Below are positions 31,003-40,900 of a stretch of DNA of 43,158 bases, one piece after another. This DNA is from an uncultured Verrucomicrobiota bacterium (GTDB lineage Bacteria > Verrucomicrobiota > Verrucomicrobiia > Limisphaerales > UBA9464). The notes beneath the pieces are model-generated. The model saw only the letters and a list, made by a program, of their open reading frames with translations. It was not told the origin of the DNA and made no database searches. Location: positions 1 to 43,158 of the forward strand of contig CAIXUG010000044.1 in NCBI GenBank assembly GCA_903922605.1, read 5' to 3'. The stretch's first letter is position 1. Each line of letters opens with the position of its first letter. A program made the translations under genes and the position numbers.

Positions 31003-33921
31003 TTATGCGCTGGCCGAAGTGACCGCCTCGACGCAGCGGCCGCAGATGGTCGGGTGCGCGGCGTTCTGGCCGATGTCGGTTTCCCAGTGCCAGCAACGCT
31101 CGCATTTCACGCGGCCTAGCTCGCTGGCCGGTTGGACAACGACGCTATTATTGGTGCTTTCCAGACTTACAATCTCCACCTTCGACACGTTGAGAATTTC
31201 TCGGAACAGTTCGAGCCACTCTGGCTCGTATGGCGTGCTCCGAGTTGAAGATGACTCCGGATCAGGAAGGATGACAGTGCGCATCGGATACTTCACAAGC
31301 GCGTCTAGCGATTTCCCGATGCGCTTGTGTTGACGAGCCTCTTCGAGAAGCGGAAACGCCCGTTCACGGTCCCTAAACAATCCCGCCACATAATCAGTCA
31401 TGCCTTCATGTTCCAACGGCTCCCAGATGGACAGATGCACTGACTTGGCCAGGGCACTCGGGATGAACCCCCATGCTTCCTCCGTGGTGAACACCAGGAT
31501 TGGCGCGAGCATTTGGCAAAGACGCGTGACCATGCAGTGCAACGCCGTCTGTGTGCTACGGCGGCGTGGTGAATTCACTGCATCGGTGTAGAGGCGGTCC
31601 TTAACCACGTCGTGGTAAGTGGCGCTGAGCTGCACGGCAATGAACTGCGAGAGCTTCTGATAGACGACGTGGAATTCGTAATCTCTGTATGCCGAATCAA
31701 CTTCCTCTTCCAACATTGCGAACGCATCAAGAATCCAGCGGTCCAGGTCATTCATTTCCTCTCGACGGTTGGTTCCATGAGGGCCTGCAAACAGGAAGTT
31801 ATGCTTCTCGTCATTGGGATCAAAGTCGTAGAGGTTGCTGAGCTGGTAGCGCAGCGTGTTGCGGATGAGCCGGTAGGTCTCGCCGACCTTCTTCAGGCGC
31901 TCCTCGCTCACGACGATGTCGCTGCGGTAATCCTGCGAGGCGACCCACAGGCGCAGCACGTCGGCGCCGTAGTCCTTGATATAGCGGTCGGCGGTCTGCG
32001 GCTTCTGGTAGCCGCCGGCACCCTGCTTGGACTTGGAGATCTTCTCGCGGTCCTCATCCACCATGAAGCCGTGCGTGAGGACGGTCTTGAATGGCGGCGC
32101 GCCATTGCCCGCGAGGGAAAGGAGCAGCGATGACTGGAACCAGCCGCGATGCTGGTCGGAGCCCTCGAGGTACACGTCGGCCTGCCAATCGAGTGTCGAA
32201 TTACGAGTTTCAAGTGACGAGTGTTGGAGCTCCGGCCGCCGCATGAGCACGGCGCGGCTGGAGCTACCGGAATCGATCCAGACATCGAGGGTGTCGGTGC
32301 CTTTGCGGGCGGCTTCGGTACCGGTCCAATCGGCCGGCCGGCACTGGGGCCAGAGTTCGGCGACAGGCGTGGCGAACCACACGTTGCTGCCGTGCTCCTC
32401 GATGAGCGCGGCGGCGTTGCGAACAATGGCGGCGTTGAGGATCGGCTCGCCGGTGGCGTCGTAAAAGGCCGGGATCGGCACGCCCCACGAACGCTGGCGC
32501 GAGATGCACCAGTCGGGGCGGGTCTTCACGGCGCCTTCGATGCGGTTCTGGCCCCAGTCGGGGACCCATTTCACCGAGGTGATGGCGGCCAGCGCCGATT
32601 GGCGGAAACTGGTGCCGGCCACATCATGGTCGATGCGGATGAACCACTGGTCCACCGCGCGGAAGATGATCGGCGTCTTCGAGCGCCAGCAGTGCGGGTA
32701 GCTGTGGTGGTAATCCTCGCGGTGCGCGAGCGCCTGCTTCTCGACGAGCAGGGCGAGTACGGCGTCGTTGGCTTCGGAGCGGTTATTCTTCTCCAGCGTG
32801 GACTTGCCGACGAGCGATTCGGGCAACTGCTGCTCGCGGGGCAGGTCGTTCGTGGGCGCGAGACGGCCTTCGTCATCGACCGGACAGTAGATGGGCAGGC
32901 CGACCTTGAGGCCGAGCTGATAGTCATCCGCGCCGTGACCGGGCGCGATGTGCACGAAGCCGGTGCCGGTGTCGCTCGTGACGAACTCCGCCGGGTACAG
33001 CTTGCCGGTGCGGGCGCAGAAGGGATGCTCGTACTCGATCGTCGCCAGTTCGTCGGCGTGGAGCGTACGGACGATCTGGTAGCTGCCCCAGTTGAGCTTC
33101 TCGGAGACGGTGGACAGCAGCGAATTTGCGACGATGTAGGAACCGCCCTCGGCCATCACCAGCGAGTAGTGATAGCCGGGGTTGAAGGCGACCGCGAGGT
33201 TCGCGGGGAGCGTCCACGGCGTGGTCGTCCAAATGAGCACGTAGGTGTTCGGCTCGCCTTTCAGGCGGAATTTTACGTACACGCTCTGGCTGACGTGGTC
33301 GGCGTATTCGACCTCGGCCTCGGCCAGGGCGGTCTTGAAGGGGATGCTCCAGTACACGGGCTTCTTGCCGCGATAGACGAAGCCCTTCTCGACGATGTCC
33401 GCGAACATGCGCAGCTCGTCGGCCTCGTACTGGCGGTCGAGGGTGAGGTACGGGTTTTCCCAATCGCCGAAGATGCCGAGGCGCTTGAACTGGCCGCGCT
33501 GCAGGTCGATATACTTGCGCGCGTAAGTGTCACAGGCTGTGCGGATGGTCGCGGCATCGGCGTCGGTCTTGCCGGCTGCGCGGAATTCCTGCGCGACCTT
33601 CGATTCGATGGGCAAACCATGGCAATCCCAGCCCGGCACGTAGGGCGCATCCTTCCCGCGCAGGGTCTGGTATTTGACGACGATGTCCTTGAGCGTCTTG
33701 TTGAGCGCGGTGCCGACATGGACGTCGCCATTCGCGAAGGGCGGCCCATCATGCAGGACGAACTTCGGCTGCCCCGCGCGGGCGGCGCGAATCTGCGCGT
33801 AAATGCCGTCGGCCTCCCATTGCGCCAGGCGTTGGGGTTCGCGCTGCACCAGGTTCGCCTGCATGGGGAACTCGGTGCGGGGCAGGTTCAGCGTGTTCTT
33901 GTAATCGGGCTTCTCGCTCAT
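31003..33921 (-). CDS. ileS: Isoleucyl-tRNA synthetase
   Basis: A 972-residue class I synthetase that charges tRNA-Ile. Motifs are the HIGH-type signature HVGT at 68-71 (PPFANGDVHVGTALNKTLKD), KISKS at 627-631, the YLEGSDQHRGWF block, and a C-terminal zinc finger (KCERCWHWE...PTICGRC), as in the bacterial mupirocin-sensitive type. The start is the ATG at 33921 (MSEKPDYKNTLNLP). Residues ~566-578 (LQHSSLETRNSTLD) are encoded by five heptamer repeats and interrupt the normally short link between RPEL and ADVYLEGSDQHRGW; the Escherichia coli enzyme has about eleven fewer residues here. The frame stays intact, so the enzyme should work. Repeats flank the gene on both sides. Confidence 0.96.
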   Translation of the reverse strand: MSEKPDYKNTLNLPRTEFPMQANLVQREPQRLAQWEADGIYAQIRAARAGQPKFVLHDGPPFANGDVHVGTALNKTLKDIVVKYQTLRGKDAPYVPGWDCHGLPIESKVAQEFRAAGKTDADAATIRTACDTYARKYIDLQRGQFKRLGIFGDWENPYLTLDRQYEADELRMFADIVEKGFVYRGKKPVYWSIPFKTALAEAEVEYADHVSQSVYVKFRLKGEPNTYVLIWTTTPWTLPANLAVAFNPGYHYSLVMAEGGSYIVANSLLSTVSEKLNWGSYQIVRTLHADELATIEYEHPFCARTGKLYPAEFVTSDTGTGFVHIAPGHGADDYQLGLKVGLPIYCPVDDEGRLAPTNDLPREQQLPESLVGKSTLEKNNRSEANDAVLALLVEKQALAHREDYHHSYPHCWRSKTPIIFRAVDQWFIRIDHDVAGTSFRQSALAAITSVKWVPDWGQNRIEGAVKTRPDWCISRQRSWGVPIPAFYDATGEPILNAAIVRNAAALIEEHGSNVWFATPVAELWPQCRPADWTGTEAARKGTDTLDVWIDSGSSSRAVLMRRPELQHSSLETRNSTLDWQADVYLEGSDQHRGWFQSSLLLSLAGNGAPPFKTVLTHGFMVDEDREKISKSKQGAGGYQKPQTADRYIKDYGADVLRLWVASQDYRSDIVVSEERLKKVGETYRLIRNTLRYQLSNLYDFDPNDEKHNFLFAGPHGTNRREEMNDLDRWILDAFAMLEEEVDSAYRDYEFHVVYQKLSQFIAVQLSATYHDVVKDRLYTDAVNSPRRRSTQTALHCMVTRLCQMLAPILVFTTEEAWGFIPSALAKSVHLSIWEPLEHEGMTDYVAGLFRDRERAFPLLEEARQHKRIGKSLDALVKYPMRTVILPDPESSSTRSTPYEPEWLELFREILNVSKVEIVSLESTNNSVVVQPASELGRVKCERCWHWETDIGQNAAHPTICGRCVEAVTSASA
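32190..32224 (+). repeat. Intragenic heptamer array in ileS (CGAGTGT x5)
   Basis: Five heptamers in perfect phase: CGAGTGT, CGAATTA, CGAGTTT, CAAGTGA, CGAGTGT. They are translated in frame in a loop just before the conserved YLEGSDQHRGW segment. The core AGTGACGAGTG also occurs in the intergenic array at 28924-28972. Confidence 0.85.
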
Positions 33922-33968
33922 CTCGGACCTTTCAGGGAGCGCGGAAGCTAGCGGGCGGGGAAACCATG

Positions 33969-34154
33969 GGCAACGGCGAACGACGAACAGCGAACAGCGC
34001 GGCTTGGGGAATGCGCTTACAGCCAGATCGCAGAAGCCTGCCGAAGCCAAGGCGCGTAGAGCTGAACAACAAAGGAACGAAGAAACGAAGATACAGCGAG
34101 ATGTGGACAGCCGGACGGCGGCCTCCTACCCGCACCTCGCTGTTCGCTGTTCGC
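33969..34154. repeat. Inverted heptamer arrays upstream of ileS (GCGAACA unit)
   Basis: The left array (33969-33996) is GGCAACG, GCGAACG, ACGAACA, GCGAACA. The right array (34134-34154) is ACCTCGC, TGTTCGC, TGTTCGC. The two are inverted around a loop of about 137 bp that holds a further degenerate stretch (GAACGAAGAAACGAAG). The right array ends 3 bp before the stop codon of the upstream membrane protein gene. Together they fill most of the 236 bp gap. Confidence 0.75.
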
Positions 34155-34157
34155 AGT

Positions 34158-34823
34158 TTATTGGCGGAAGACGCTGGTCATGATGACTTCCTTGGTTTTC
34201 CAGAGCAGGGTCATGGTGAGCGCGACGGGCGGCAGCGAGAGCACGACGACCAGCCAGATCTTCGCCAGCTCAAGCGTGTTGAGGAACCACGCCAGCCCGG
34301 CGGGCAGATGCTCCTGGCGCAGGAGCAGGAGGTAGGCGGCTGCGAGGATCGTCTGCGTGAGGAGCAGGGTGCGGTTGAGATGGGCGAAGAAGCGGGTTTC
34401 CGTGCGCAGGGTCTCATCGGGCAGCATGGCGGCAAGACGCACCAGCACGTGGTTTAGCGCGAGCAGGAAAGCCATGCCGGCAAACAGGAGCACGACCATG
34501 CTCTGGGTGTAGAACGGCTGGTCGGGCTGCCGGCTCCACCACACCGTGAAGGGCGCGAGTGCGAGCAGCAGCAGCGCCAGCAGCCGGGCCCGCTCCACGG
34601 CGGCGACCCAGATCCGCTCCTGCGGCTGGAAGCTGCCGAACTGGTGCAGGCCATAGACCACGAGCAGGCTCGCCCCGACGACCGGCGGGAAGCCGAAGCC
34701 GCGCAGGCTGTCCTCCAGCGCCGATTTCGCGTCGAGCAGCAGCACGAGCGGCAGGCCCCAGAACAGCGCCGAAAGCCCGCGTACCACGCGGGCCAGCGAA
34801 GGGATGACCTCGGGCTTTGCCAT
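34158..34823 (-). CDS. Hypothetical polytopic membrane protein
   Basis: A 221-residue protein with about five hydrophobic segments: LSALFWGLPLVLLLD (17-31), VVGASLLVVYGLH (48-60), LLALLLLALAPFTVWW (80-95), SMVVLLFAGMAFLLALNHVL (108-127), TILAAAYLLLL and LVVVLSLPPVALTMTLL at the C-terminus. It has a soluble loop with SFQPQERIW. No family recognised. It lies between speA and ileS on the same strand, separated from each by a repeat-filled gap. Confidence 0.6.
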   Translation of the reverse strand: MAKPEVIPSLARVVRGLSALFWGLPLVLLLDAKSALEDSLRGFGFPPVVGASLLVVYGLHQFGSFQPQERIWVAAVERARLLALLLLALAPFTVWWSRQPDQPFYTQSMVVLLFAGMAFLLALNHVLVRLAAMLPDETLRTETRFFAHLNRTLLLTQTILAAAYLLLLRQEHLPAGLAWFLNTLELAKIWLVVVLSLPPVALTMTLLWKTKEVIMTSVFRQ

Positions 34824-34846
34824 CTGATTTCCGTTATCTTCGTATT

Positions 34847-34927
34847 CCTGCTCTTGCTCTTGCTCTTAATCCTATTCGCGGAAAGCTGAACGATCAGGAG
34901 CAAGAGCAGGAGCAGGAGCAAGAAAAC
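34847..34927. repeat. Inverted pair of hexamer arrays (CTTGCT unit)
   Basis: The left array (34847-34876) is CCTGCT, CTTGCT, CTTGCT, CTTAAT, CCTATT. The right array (34892-34927) is GATCAG, GAGCAA, GAGCAG, GAGCAG, GAGCAA, GAAAAC. They are inverted with a 15 bp loop. The element lies between speA and the start of the membrane protein gene. Confidence 0.8.
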
Positions 34928-34999
34928 GCACCGGTTTTCGGGCGCTTCTCTCCGCGATAGGCTGCGTTTCCACCATGGCCAGCGGCTCCATCGCAGGGC

Positions 35000-36961
35000 C
35001 TAGCCGATCGCCAGGTAGGTGTATTCCTTCAGTCCGCGCTCGTAGTCGTCGAGCAGGCTCATGGCCTCCTTGGGCTTGAGCCGGTCGGATTTGATCGCGG
35101 CATCCACCTGGGCCTTCATCTGCCGCTGCAGTTCCTTCTCGTCGTACTGCACGGCGGTGAGGCACTGGATGATCGTGTTGCCCTCGATGACCTCCTCGAC
35201 GTAGTAGCCGGCGGGCTCGTCAGGCTCGAGGAAGACATGGACCTCGTTCACGCGGCCGAAGAGGTTGTGCAGGTCGCCCATGATGTCCTGGTAGGCGCCC
35301 ATCAGGAAGAAGCCGAGGTAGTAGGGCTCCTGGCCGTGGCCATTCTGCCGGAGGGCGTGCATCGGCAGCGTGTCGCGGACGTCGCGCAGGTCGATGAACT
35401 TGTTCACCGCGCCGTCGGAATCGCAGGTGATGTCCACCAGCGTGCCCTCGCGGGTGGGCCGTTCGTCGAGGCGGCTGAGCGGCATGATCGGGAAGAGCTG
35501 GCCGAGCGCCCAATGGTCGAGCAGCGACTGGAAGACGGAGAAATTGCACAGGTACTGGTCGCCCAGCGAATCCTCCAGCTTGCGGATCTCCTCGGGGATG
35601 TAGGCCTGGCCCTGGAAGGTGTCCACGACCGCCTTGCTGATCTCCCAGTAGAGCGTCTCGATCTTGGCCTTGTCGGGCAGCTCGATGAGGCCGAGCGTGA
35701 ACATGTTGTGGGCGTCCTCCTTGCGCTCCAGCGCGTCGTGGTACGCCTCCAGCTTGTTCAGCCTCGCGAGGTTCTTGCGGATGTCCAGCAGCTCCTTCAC
35801 GAGCGCGTGCTCGCCTTCGCCGTAGGTGAACTGCTCGACCGCCGGGGACTTGTGGATCGCCCCGAAAACCTCGACCACCAGCACGCTGTGGTGCGCCACG
35901 ATGGCCCGGCCGCTCTCGGAGATGATGTCGGGATGCGGCACCTTCTCCGCGTTGCAGACGTCGGCGATGTAATAGACGATGTCGTTGGTGTACTCCTGCA
36001 GCGAGTAGTTCGTGGAGCTGTCGAAGGCGCTGCGCGAGCCGTCGTAATCCACGCCCAGGCCGCCGCCCACGTCCATGTACTCGATGCTGAAGCCCATCTT
36101 GTGGAGCTTCGCGTAGAAGCGGGAGGCCTCCTGCACGGCCTTCTTCACCGTGAGGATGTCCGGCACCTGCGAGCCGATGTGGAAGTGCAGCAGCTTGAAG
36201 CAGTGCTCCAGCTTCTCCTCACGGAGCAGCTCGGTCGCGGCCAGCAGCTCGGCGGTGCTCAGGCCGAACTTGGCGTTTTCGCCGCCGCTCTCGGCCCACT
36301 TGCCCGCGCCCTTGCTCAGCAGGCGGGCGCGGATGCCGATCAGCGGCTCGACCCCGACCTGCTTGGAAACGGTGATGATCTGCTTCAGCTCCTCGAGCTT
36401 CTCCACGACCATGATGACGCGCTTGCCCAGCTTGATGCCCTGGAGGGCGAGCTTGATGAAGGCGGCGTCCTTGTAGCCGTTGCAGATGATGAGGCAGCCC
36501 GGCTCGCTCTGGAGCGCCATGCCGATGTACAGCTCGGGCTTGCTGCCGACCTCGAGGCCGAAGTTGAACGGCTTGCCGGCGTCGAGGATCTCCTCCACGA
36601 CCTCGCGGAGCTGGTTGACCTTGATCGGGAACACGCCCCGGTACTGGCCCTGGTAGGCGAACTCCGCGATGGAGGCGCGGAAGGCGAGGTTGATGGCCTC
36701 GACGCGGTGCCGGAGAATATCCTGGAAGCGGATGAGCAGCGGGAACTTCAGCCCGCGCACCTTGGCCTCCTCGATCACGTCGGTAATGTCCACGGTGGCC
36801 CCGGCCTCCTGGAGCGGACGGGCCACGACGTGGCCGGCGTCGTTGATGTCGAAGTATTTCGCGCCCCAGCGGTCAATGTTGTAGGTCGTGCGCGCGGCGG
36901 CGATGTCCCACCCGTTGGGGGCGGCGGCGGCCATTGGCGAGGAAGAGGTGGAATCGCTCAT
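35000..36961 (-). CDS. speA: Biosynthetic arginine decarboxylase
   Basis: A 653-residue PLP enzyme that converts arginine to agmatine, the first step of polyamine synthesis. K114 in VFPIKVNQ is the Schiff-base lysine; LHFHIGSQ, EYMDVGGGLGVDYDGS and ISESGRAIVAHH are the other alanine-racemase-fold motifs. CDSDGAVNKFID and FLMGAYQDIMGDLHNLFGR are typical of the SpeA C-terminus. The length matches the family. The start is the ATG at 36961. The open frame continues upstream for over 1 kb antisense to the TPR gene, which is a shadow. It is a single-gene unit with a 249 bp divergent gap to the TPR lipoprotein. Confidence 0.96.
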   Translation of the reverse strand: MSDSTSSSPMAAAAPNGWDIAAARTTYNIDRWGAKYFDINDAGHVVARPLQEAGATVDITDVIEEAKVRGLKFPLLIRFQDILRHRVEAINLAFRASIAEFAYQGQYRGVFPIKVNQLREVVEEILDAGKPFNFGLEVGSKPELYIGMALQSEPGCLIICNGYKDAAFIKLALQGIKLGKRVIMVVEKLEELKQIITVSKQVGVEPLIGIRARLLSKGAGKWAESGGENAKFGLSTAELLAATELLREEKLEHCFKLLHFHIGSQVPDILTVKKAVQEASRFYAKLHKMGFSIEYMDVGGGLGVDYDGSRSAFDSSTNYSLQEYTNDIVYYIADVCNAEKVPHPDIISESGRAIVAHHSVLVVEVFGAIHKSPAVEQFTYGEGEHALVKELLDIRKNLARLNKLEAYHDALERKEDAHNMFTLGLIELPDKAKIETLYWEISKAVVDTFQGQAYIPEEIRKLEDSLGDQYLCNFSVFQSLLDHWALGQLFPIMPLSRLDERPTREGTLVDITCDSDGAVNKFIDLRDVRDTLPMHALRQNGHGQEPYYLGFFLMGAYQDIMGDLHNLFGRVNEVHVFLEPDEPAGYYVEEVIEGNTIIQCLTAVQYDEKELQRQMKAQVDAAIKSDRLKPKEAMSLLDDYERGLKEYTYLAIG

Positions 36962-37063
36962 CAATCGTTGGTCAAGCGAGGCGGACTGTAGGAATGGCCC
37001 GCCCGGATTCAAGAGGCGCGTTGTGAAAATATGCGGCGCCCGTCGGAGGCCCGTGTGACCCGA

Positions 37064-37078
37064 TTGGTCCTTGACCAA
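37064..37078. promoter_or_regulatory. Small perfect palindrome in the speA/TPR divergent gap
   Basis: TTGGTC-CTT-GACCAA, 6 bp arms around 3 bp, lies about 100 bp upstream of speA and 130 bp upstream of the TPR gene. It could be an operator or part of an attenuator hairpin. The rest of the gap (36962-37210) shows only C- and G-runs. Confidence 0.25.
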
Positions 37079-37210
37079 CCATTCGGGGGGCATGAGCACA
37101 CCCCCTTTTCCCACGGGGGGAACACGGCCCACGTTGAACTGCGGCGCCCCTGAAAATCGGGAGTCATCACAGGGCTGGTGAAATTTCCGGCGCCCCTTTA
37201 GCCTCGCGGC

Positions 37211-37969
37211 ATGCCAAAAATTCTCCGGCCCCTGGCCGCCTGTATCGGCCTGCTGCTGCTCATCACGGGCTGCGGTCCCGCCAGTCAGGCCCCGACGCCG
37301 GCGACCACGAACGCCCCGGCCGCCGCCGGGACCACCAACGGGGCGGCCGCAACCAGCGGCACCGCCCCGCTGCCGATCGGTCTGGGCGCTTCCGGTGAGA
37401 GTACCAAGCTCGTCGCCGAAGCCAGCAAGCTGGCCCAGGCCGGGAAACTGACCGAGGCGGTGCCGCTGCTGGAGAAAGCGCTGAAGCTCAATCCCGACGA
37501 CGAGGAGACCCATTTCAACCTGGGCTTCTACCTGAACCGGCTGGGCCGCAGCGACGAGGCCATCCAGCACTACGTGGAGGCGCTGCGCATCCTGCCCGAC
37601 TATGGGGAGGCGCATAACAACCTGGGCAACCTGCTCGTGAAGAAGGGTGAGCTCCCTGCGGCGGTGACCAATTTCGAGGCGGCCATCAAACTGCAGCCCC
37701 AGAGCAGCAGCGCCCACAACAACCTCGGCAATGCGCTCGCGCAGCAGGGCAAGCTTACCGAGGCGGTGGATCATTTCCGCGAGGCCACGCGCCTCCGGCC
37801 CGACTACGCCGAGGCCTGGCTGAATCTCGGCAACGCCTACATGGCCCAGAACCGCCTGCAGGATGCCGTCAGCCCGCTGCAAACCGCGTTGCAGATCAAC
37901 CCGAACCTCACCCCTGCGCGCAACGCGCTCATGCGCCTGAAGACCCGGCTTGCCGGCAGCGCGAAGTAG
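37211..37969 (+). CDS. TPR-repeat lipoprotein
   Basis: A 252-residue protein with a lipoprotein signal (LAACIGLLLLITGC, lipobox LITGC), a low-complexity Ala/Thr/Pro linker (about 25-60) and then at least five tetratricopeptide repeats. Clear repeats include AVPLLEKALKLNPDDEETHFNLG, AIQHYVEALRILPDYGEAHNNLG, AVTNFEAAIKLQPQSSSAHNNLG and AVDHFREATRLRPDYAEAWLNLG. TPR arrays hold protein complexes together; the partner is unknown. It is convergent with the FG-GAP/UnbV gene, with 7 bp between stops. TPR and CRTAC1/UnbV proteins are often encoded together in this phylum. Confidence 0.85.
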   Translation: MPKILRPLAACIGLLLLITGCGPASQAPTPATTNAPAAAGTTNGAAATSGTAPLPIGLGASGESTKLVAEASKLAQAGKLTEAVPLLEKALKLNPDDEETHFNLGFYLNRLGRSDEAIQHYVEALRILPDYGEAHNNLGNLLVKKGELPAAVTNFEAAIKLQPQSSSAHNNLGNALAQQGKLTEAVDHFREATRLRPDYAEAWLNLGNAYMAQNRLQDAVSPLQTALQINPNLTPARNALMRLKTRLAGSAK

Positions 37970-37976
37970 GTGCCGG

Positions 37977-40900
37977 TCACTTCGGTGCAGCCTTGCCGCG
38001 CGTGCCCAGGAACAGCCGGGTGGCCGTGCCGTTCTGCGTGACCACGAGGTCGGGGTGGCCATCCCCGTTGAAGTCGCCGATGGCCACGCCACGCTGTTCG
38101 CCGTAAACGATCACCCCGGACTGCTCGCCGGGCAGCGGCACAAAGCCGCCCTTCCCGTCACCCCGCAGCCACAGCCCGCGCCCGGAATCCAGGCACAGGT
38201 CGTCGGGGCGCACCGAGAAACAGTTCTGCGCCAGAAACAGGTCCGGGTTGCCATCGCCATCCACATCCGCCGTGGCGATCGCGTTGACGCAGGACCACTG
38301 GGCCTCGGGCGGCAGCTCGGCCGCGTCGAAGTGGTCGCCCCGGTTCAGGAACACCATGGAGGCCAGGGTCGTCACCGTCAGTTCATGCGTTTTCCCGAAC
38401 TGGGCGCCGAAGATTTCCGCCAGCGTCGCCTCCGAAAACTGCGCGTTTTTCGGAAAGCGCGAGACCAGATCGGGCAGCCCGCTCGCCAACGTGTCCCGGT
38501 AACGCCACGGCATCACGCGGCCGTCGACCTTCACAGCCTCGACCGCCGTGACCACGCCATCCCCGTTCAGGTCGCCGTAAATGACCCGCGGCAGGCCGTC
38601 GCCCCAGACCTGCCAGTTGGAGTTCCGCCCCCAGTTGCCGGCAATGAGGTCGGGACGCCCATCGCCGTCGATGTCGGCCACGGCCACGCTGTTCCACCAG
38701 CCGGTGAAATGGCCAAGGGTCGTCTGGCCCGAACCGAAGTTCACCGGCGCATCCCACTCGGCGAGCTTGCCCGCCTGATTGCGATAGATGCGGATCGGCC
38801 CGAACTCGGTGGCGAGCACCAGGTCCGTCCGCCTGTCCCCGTCCAGATCCGCGAAGGCGGCGGCCGTGACCAGGCCGGCCCCGGCCAGGACGCGGGTGTT
38901 GGCCTCGTCCACAACGAATTTGCCGGCCGCATTGTGGAACAGCTTGGAAACGGGCGCTTCGGGCCAGCGCCGCGGGGTCACCCGGCCGCCCACGAACAGG
39001 TCGGCCTGCCCGTCACCATCCACATCGCCCAGCGCCAGCGCAGCAGGGCTGCTGCCCAGGGAGGGCACCGGTTCGCCCACCTGCGCCTTGCCGCCGGCAA
39101 AATCCCAGCGGAGCACGGCAGGCTGGTTGGTGTCCCCGCTTTCGTAATTGGCCAGCGCGGCCAGCAGTGAGCCCTGACCCTTGGCCCCGGGCAGCCATGC
39201 GAGGCCGATCACATCGTCTGGCAGGTTGCCGCCGGGCAGCGGCAGGTCCGCAAAGCCGCCCGCCCCATCCCCCAGCTTCACGGCGATCTGGCCGCCGCGC
39301 CCCGCGCCGATCACGAGGTCGTCATGCCCGTCGCCATTCACATCGGCCACCACCGCCTGCGGACCGAGCGTGCTGAGCCGCCGATGCAGGAGGGGTTGCT
39401 GACCGAAGTCATCAAACGCCTCGTCAAAATGCGTGTGGTCCAGCTTCGCCGTCGCCTCGCTGAAGAGTGGTGCCGGCGTCGGGGGCCGGACCGGTGGTTC
39501 CGCGCTCTCCGAAACGGTTTCGTCCACCTCGTAGATGAAGTTGGCCTGCACTCCCTTGATGAGACTGTGCCGGCCCGAACGCCACACGACCTCAAGCGTC
39601 ATGTCGCCCGAACCGGCGGCATAGACGCGCAGCGTGTCGCTGCTGGAAAGATAGGGGCCGCCGCCGATCATTTCCTGCATCTGGGTCACGGGACCGCCTT
39701 TGAGGGTGATCTTGGCGCCGATGCCGGCGGTGTTGGGCGCCCGGCCCTTCAGCCGCACGGCGACGCGGGGGGCGATGGTGTCGTTGCGGTAGATGAGTGG
39801 TGGGCCCTCCAGGCAGTTCAGCACCACGTCCAGGTCGCCGTCGCCGTCGAGATCCGCCGTGACCATCCCATAGGCGGGTCGCGTGGAATCGAAGCCCCAC
39901 GCCGTGCTGACCCTGTCGAAGGTGAGGTCATGCCGGTTGCGAAAGGCCGCCTTGGGCGGCTCCAGCCGGGGGAACATGAACAGGTTGTCCTTGGTGGCCT
40001 GGACGTTCTGGTTGCTGCGCCCGTGCGTGAGGTCCGTGATGTCCCGGTTGTTCACGTCGTGCATGTAGCCGTTGGAGACCAGCAGATCTTCCCAGCCGTC
40101 GAGATCCACATCGAGGAACAGCGCCCCCCAGGACCAGCCCGTCGCAGACACCCCGGCAAAATTCGCCATCTCGGCAAAGGTCCCGTCGGCCCGCTGCGTG
40201 TAGAGGCAGTTGCGGGCCAGTTCCTCGCGATAGGCGAAATGGCCGGGCAGCCGGTTGACCGGCACCGTCGGGCTGATGCCCCGGAGATGCTCTTTCAGCT
40301 CGGGATCCAGCATTTCGACCGTCACAAAGTCCAGCCGCCCGTCACGGTCGAGGTCGGCGAAATCCACGCCCATCGAACCGTAGCTCATGTTGCGCTGGGC
40401 CCAGATGGAGGCCTCGCGAAAATGCCCCTGCCCGTCACCCAGCCACAGGTGGTCCAGCGTCTGGAAATCGTTGCAGACATAGATGTCCGGCAGGCCGTCG
40501 CCGTTCACGTCCCGGATCTGCACCGCGAGGCCGAAGTCCGGCGGCGTCGGGACGGGATGACCCTCCGCATCGGAAAACATCTTGTCCCAGACCGCCGGGG
40601 TGAAATGCCCCTGCCCGTCGTTCAGGAACAGCACGTCGGGATCGCCGAGCTCGTACATCCGGCCGTTCTCGATCTTCACGCGCTTGGCATACCGGCCGGT
40701 CACGACCGTCTTGCCGTTGACGACCCGCGACGAGACGGCCCCGCCGTCCCGGAGGATCGCCTGCACGGCGAAGTTGCACAGGTACACGTCGAGATCCCCG
40801 TCGCCATCCACGTCGGCCAGCGCCATCGAGGTGCCGCCGGAACTGCCGGTGAACCCCGCCGCCGCGGTGATGTCGGTGAAATGCCCTTTCCCGTCATTGA

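Noticed and set aside
30818-31105. 95-residue ORF (PKGFHHSAQGWAALRTYPG)
   Set aside because: It covers a palindromic repeat and the antisense 3' end of ileS; it is repeat-derived.
10761-34927. CRISPR array
   Set aside because: The repeated units are only 6-8 bp, contiguous and without spacers, and no cas gene is present.
36962-38092. Long upstream extension of the speA frame
   Set aside because: It runs antisense through the TPR lipoprotein gene, whose lipobox and repeats are clearly real; SpeA starts at 36961.
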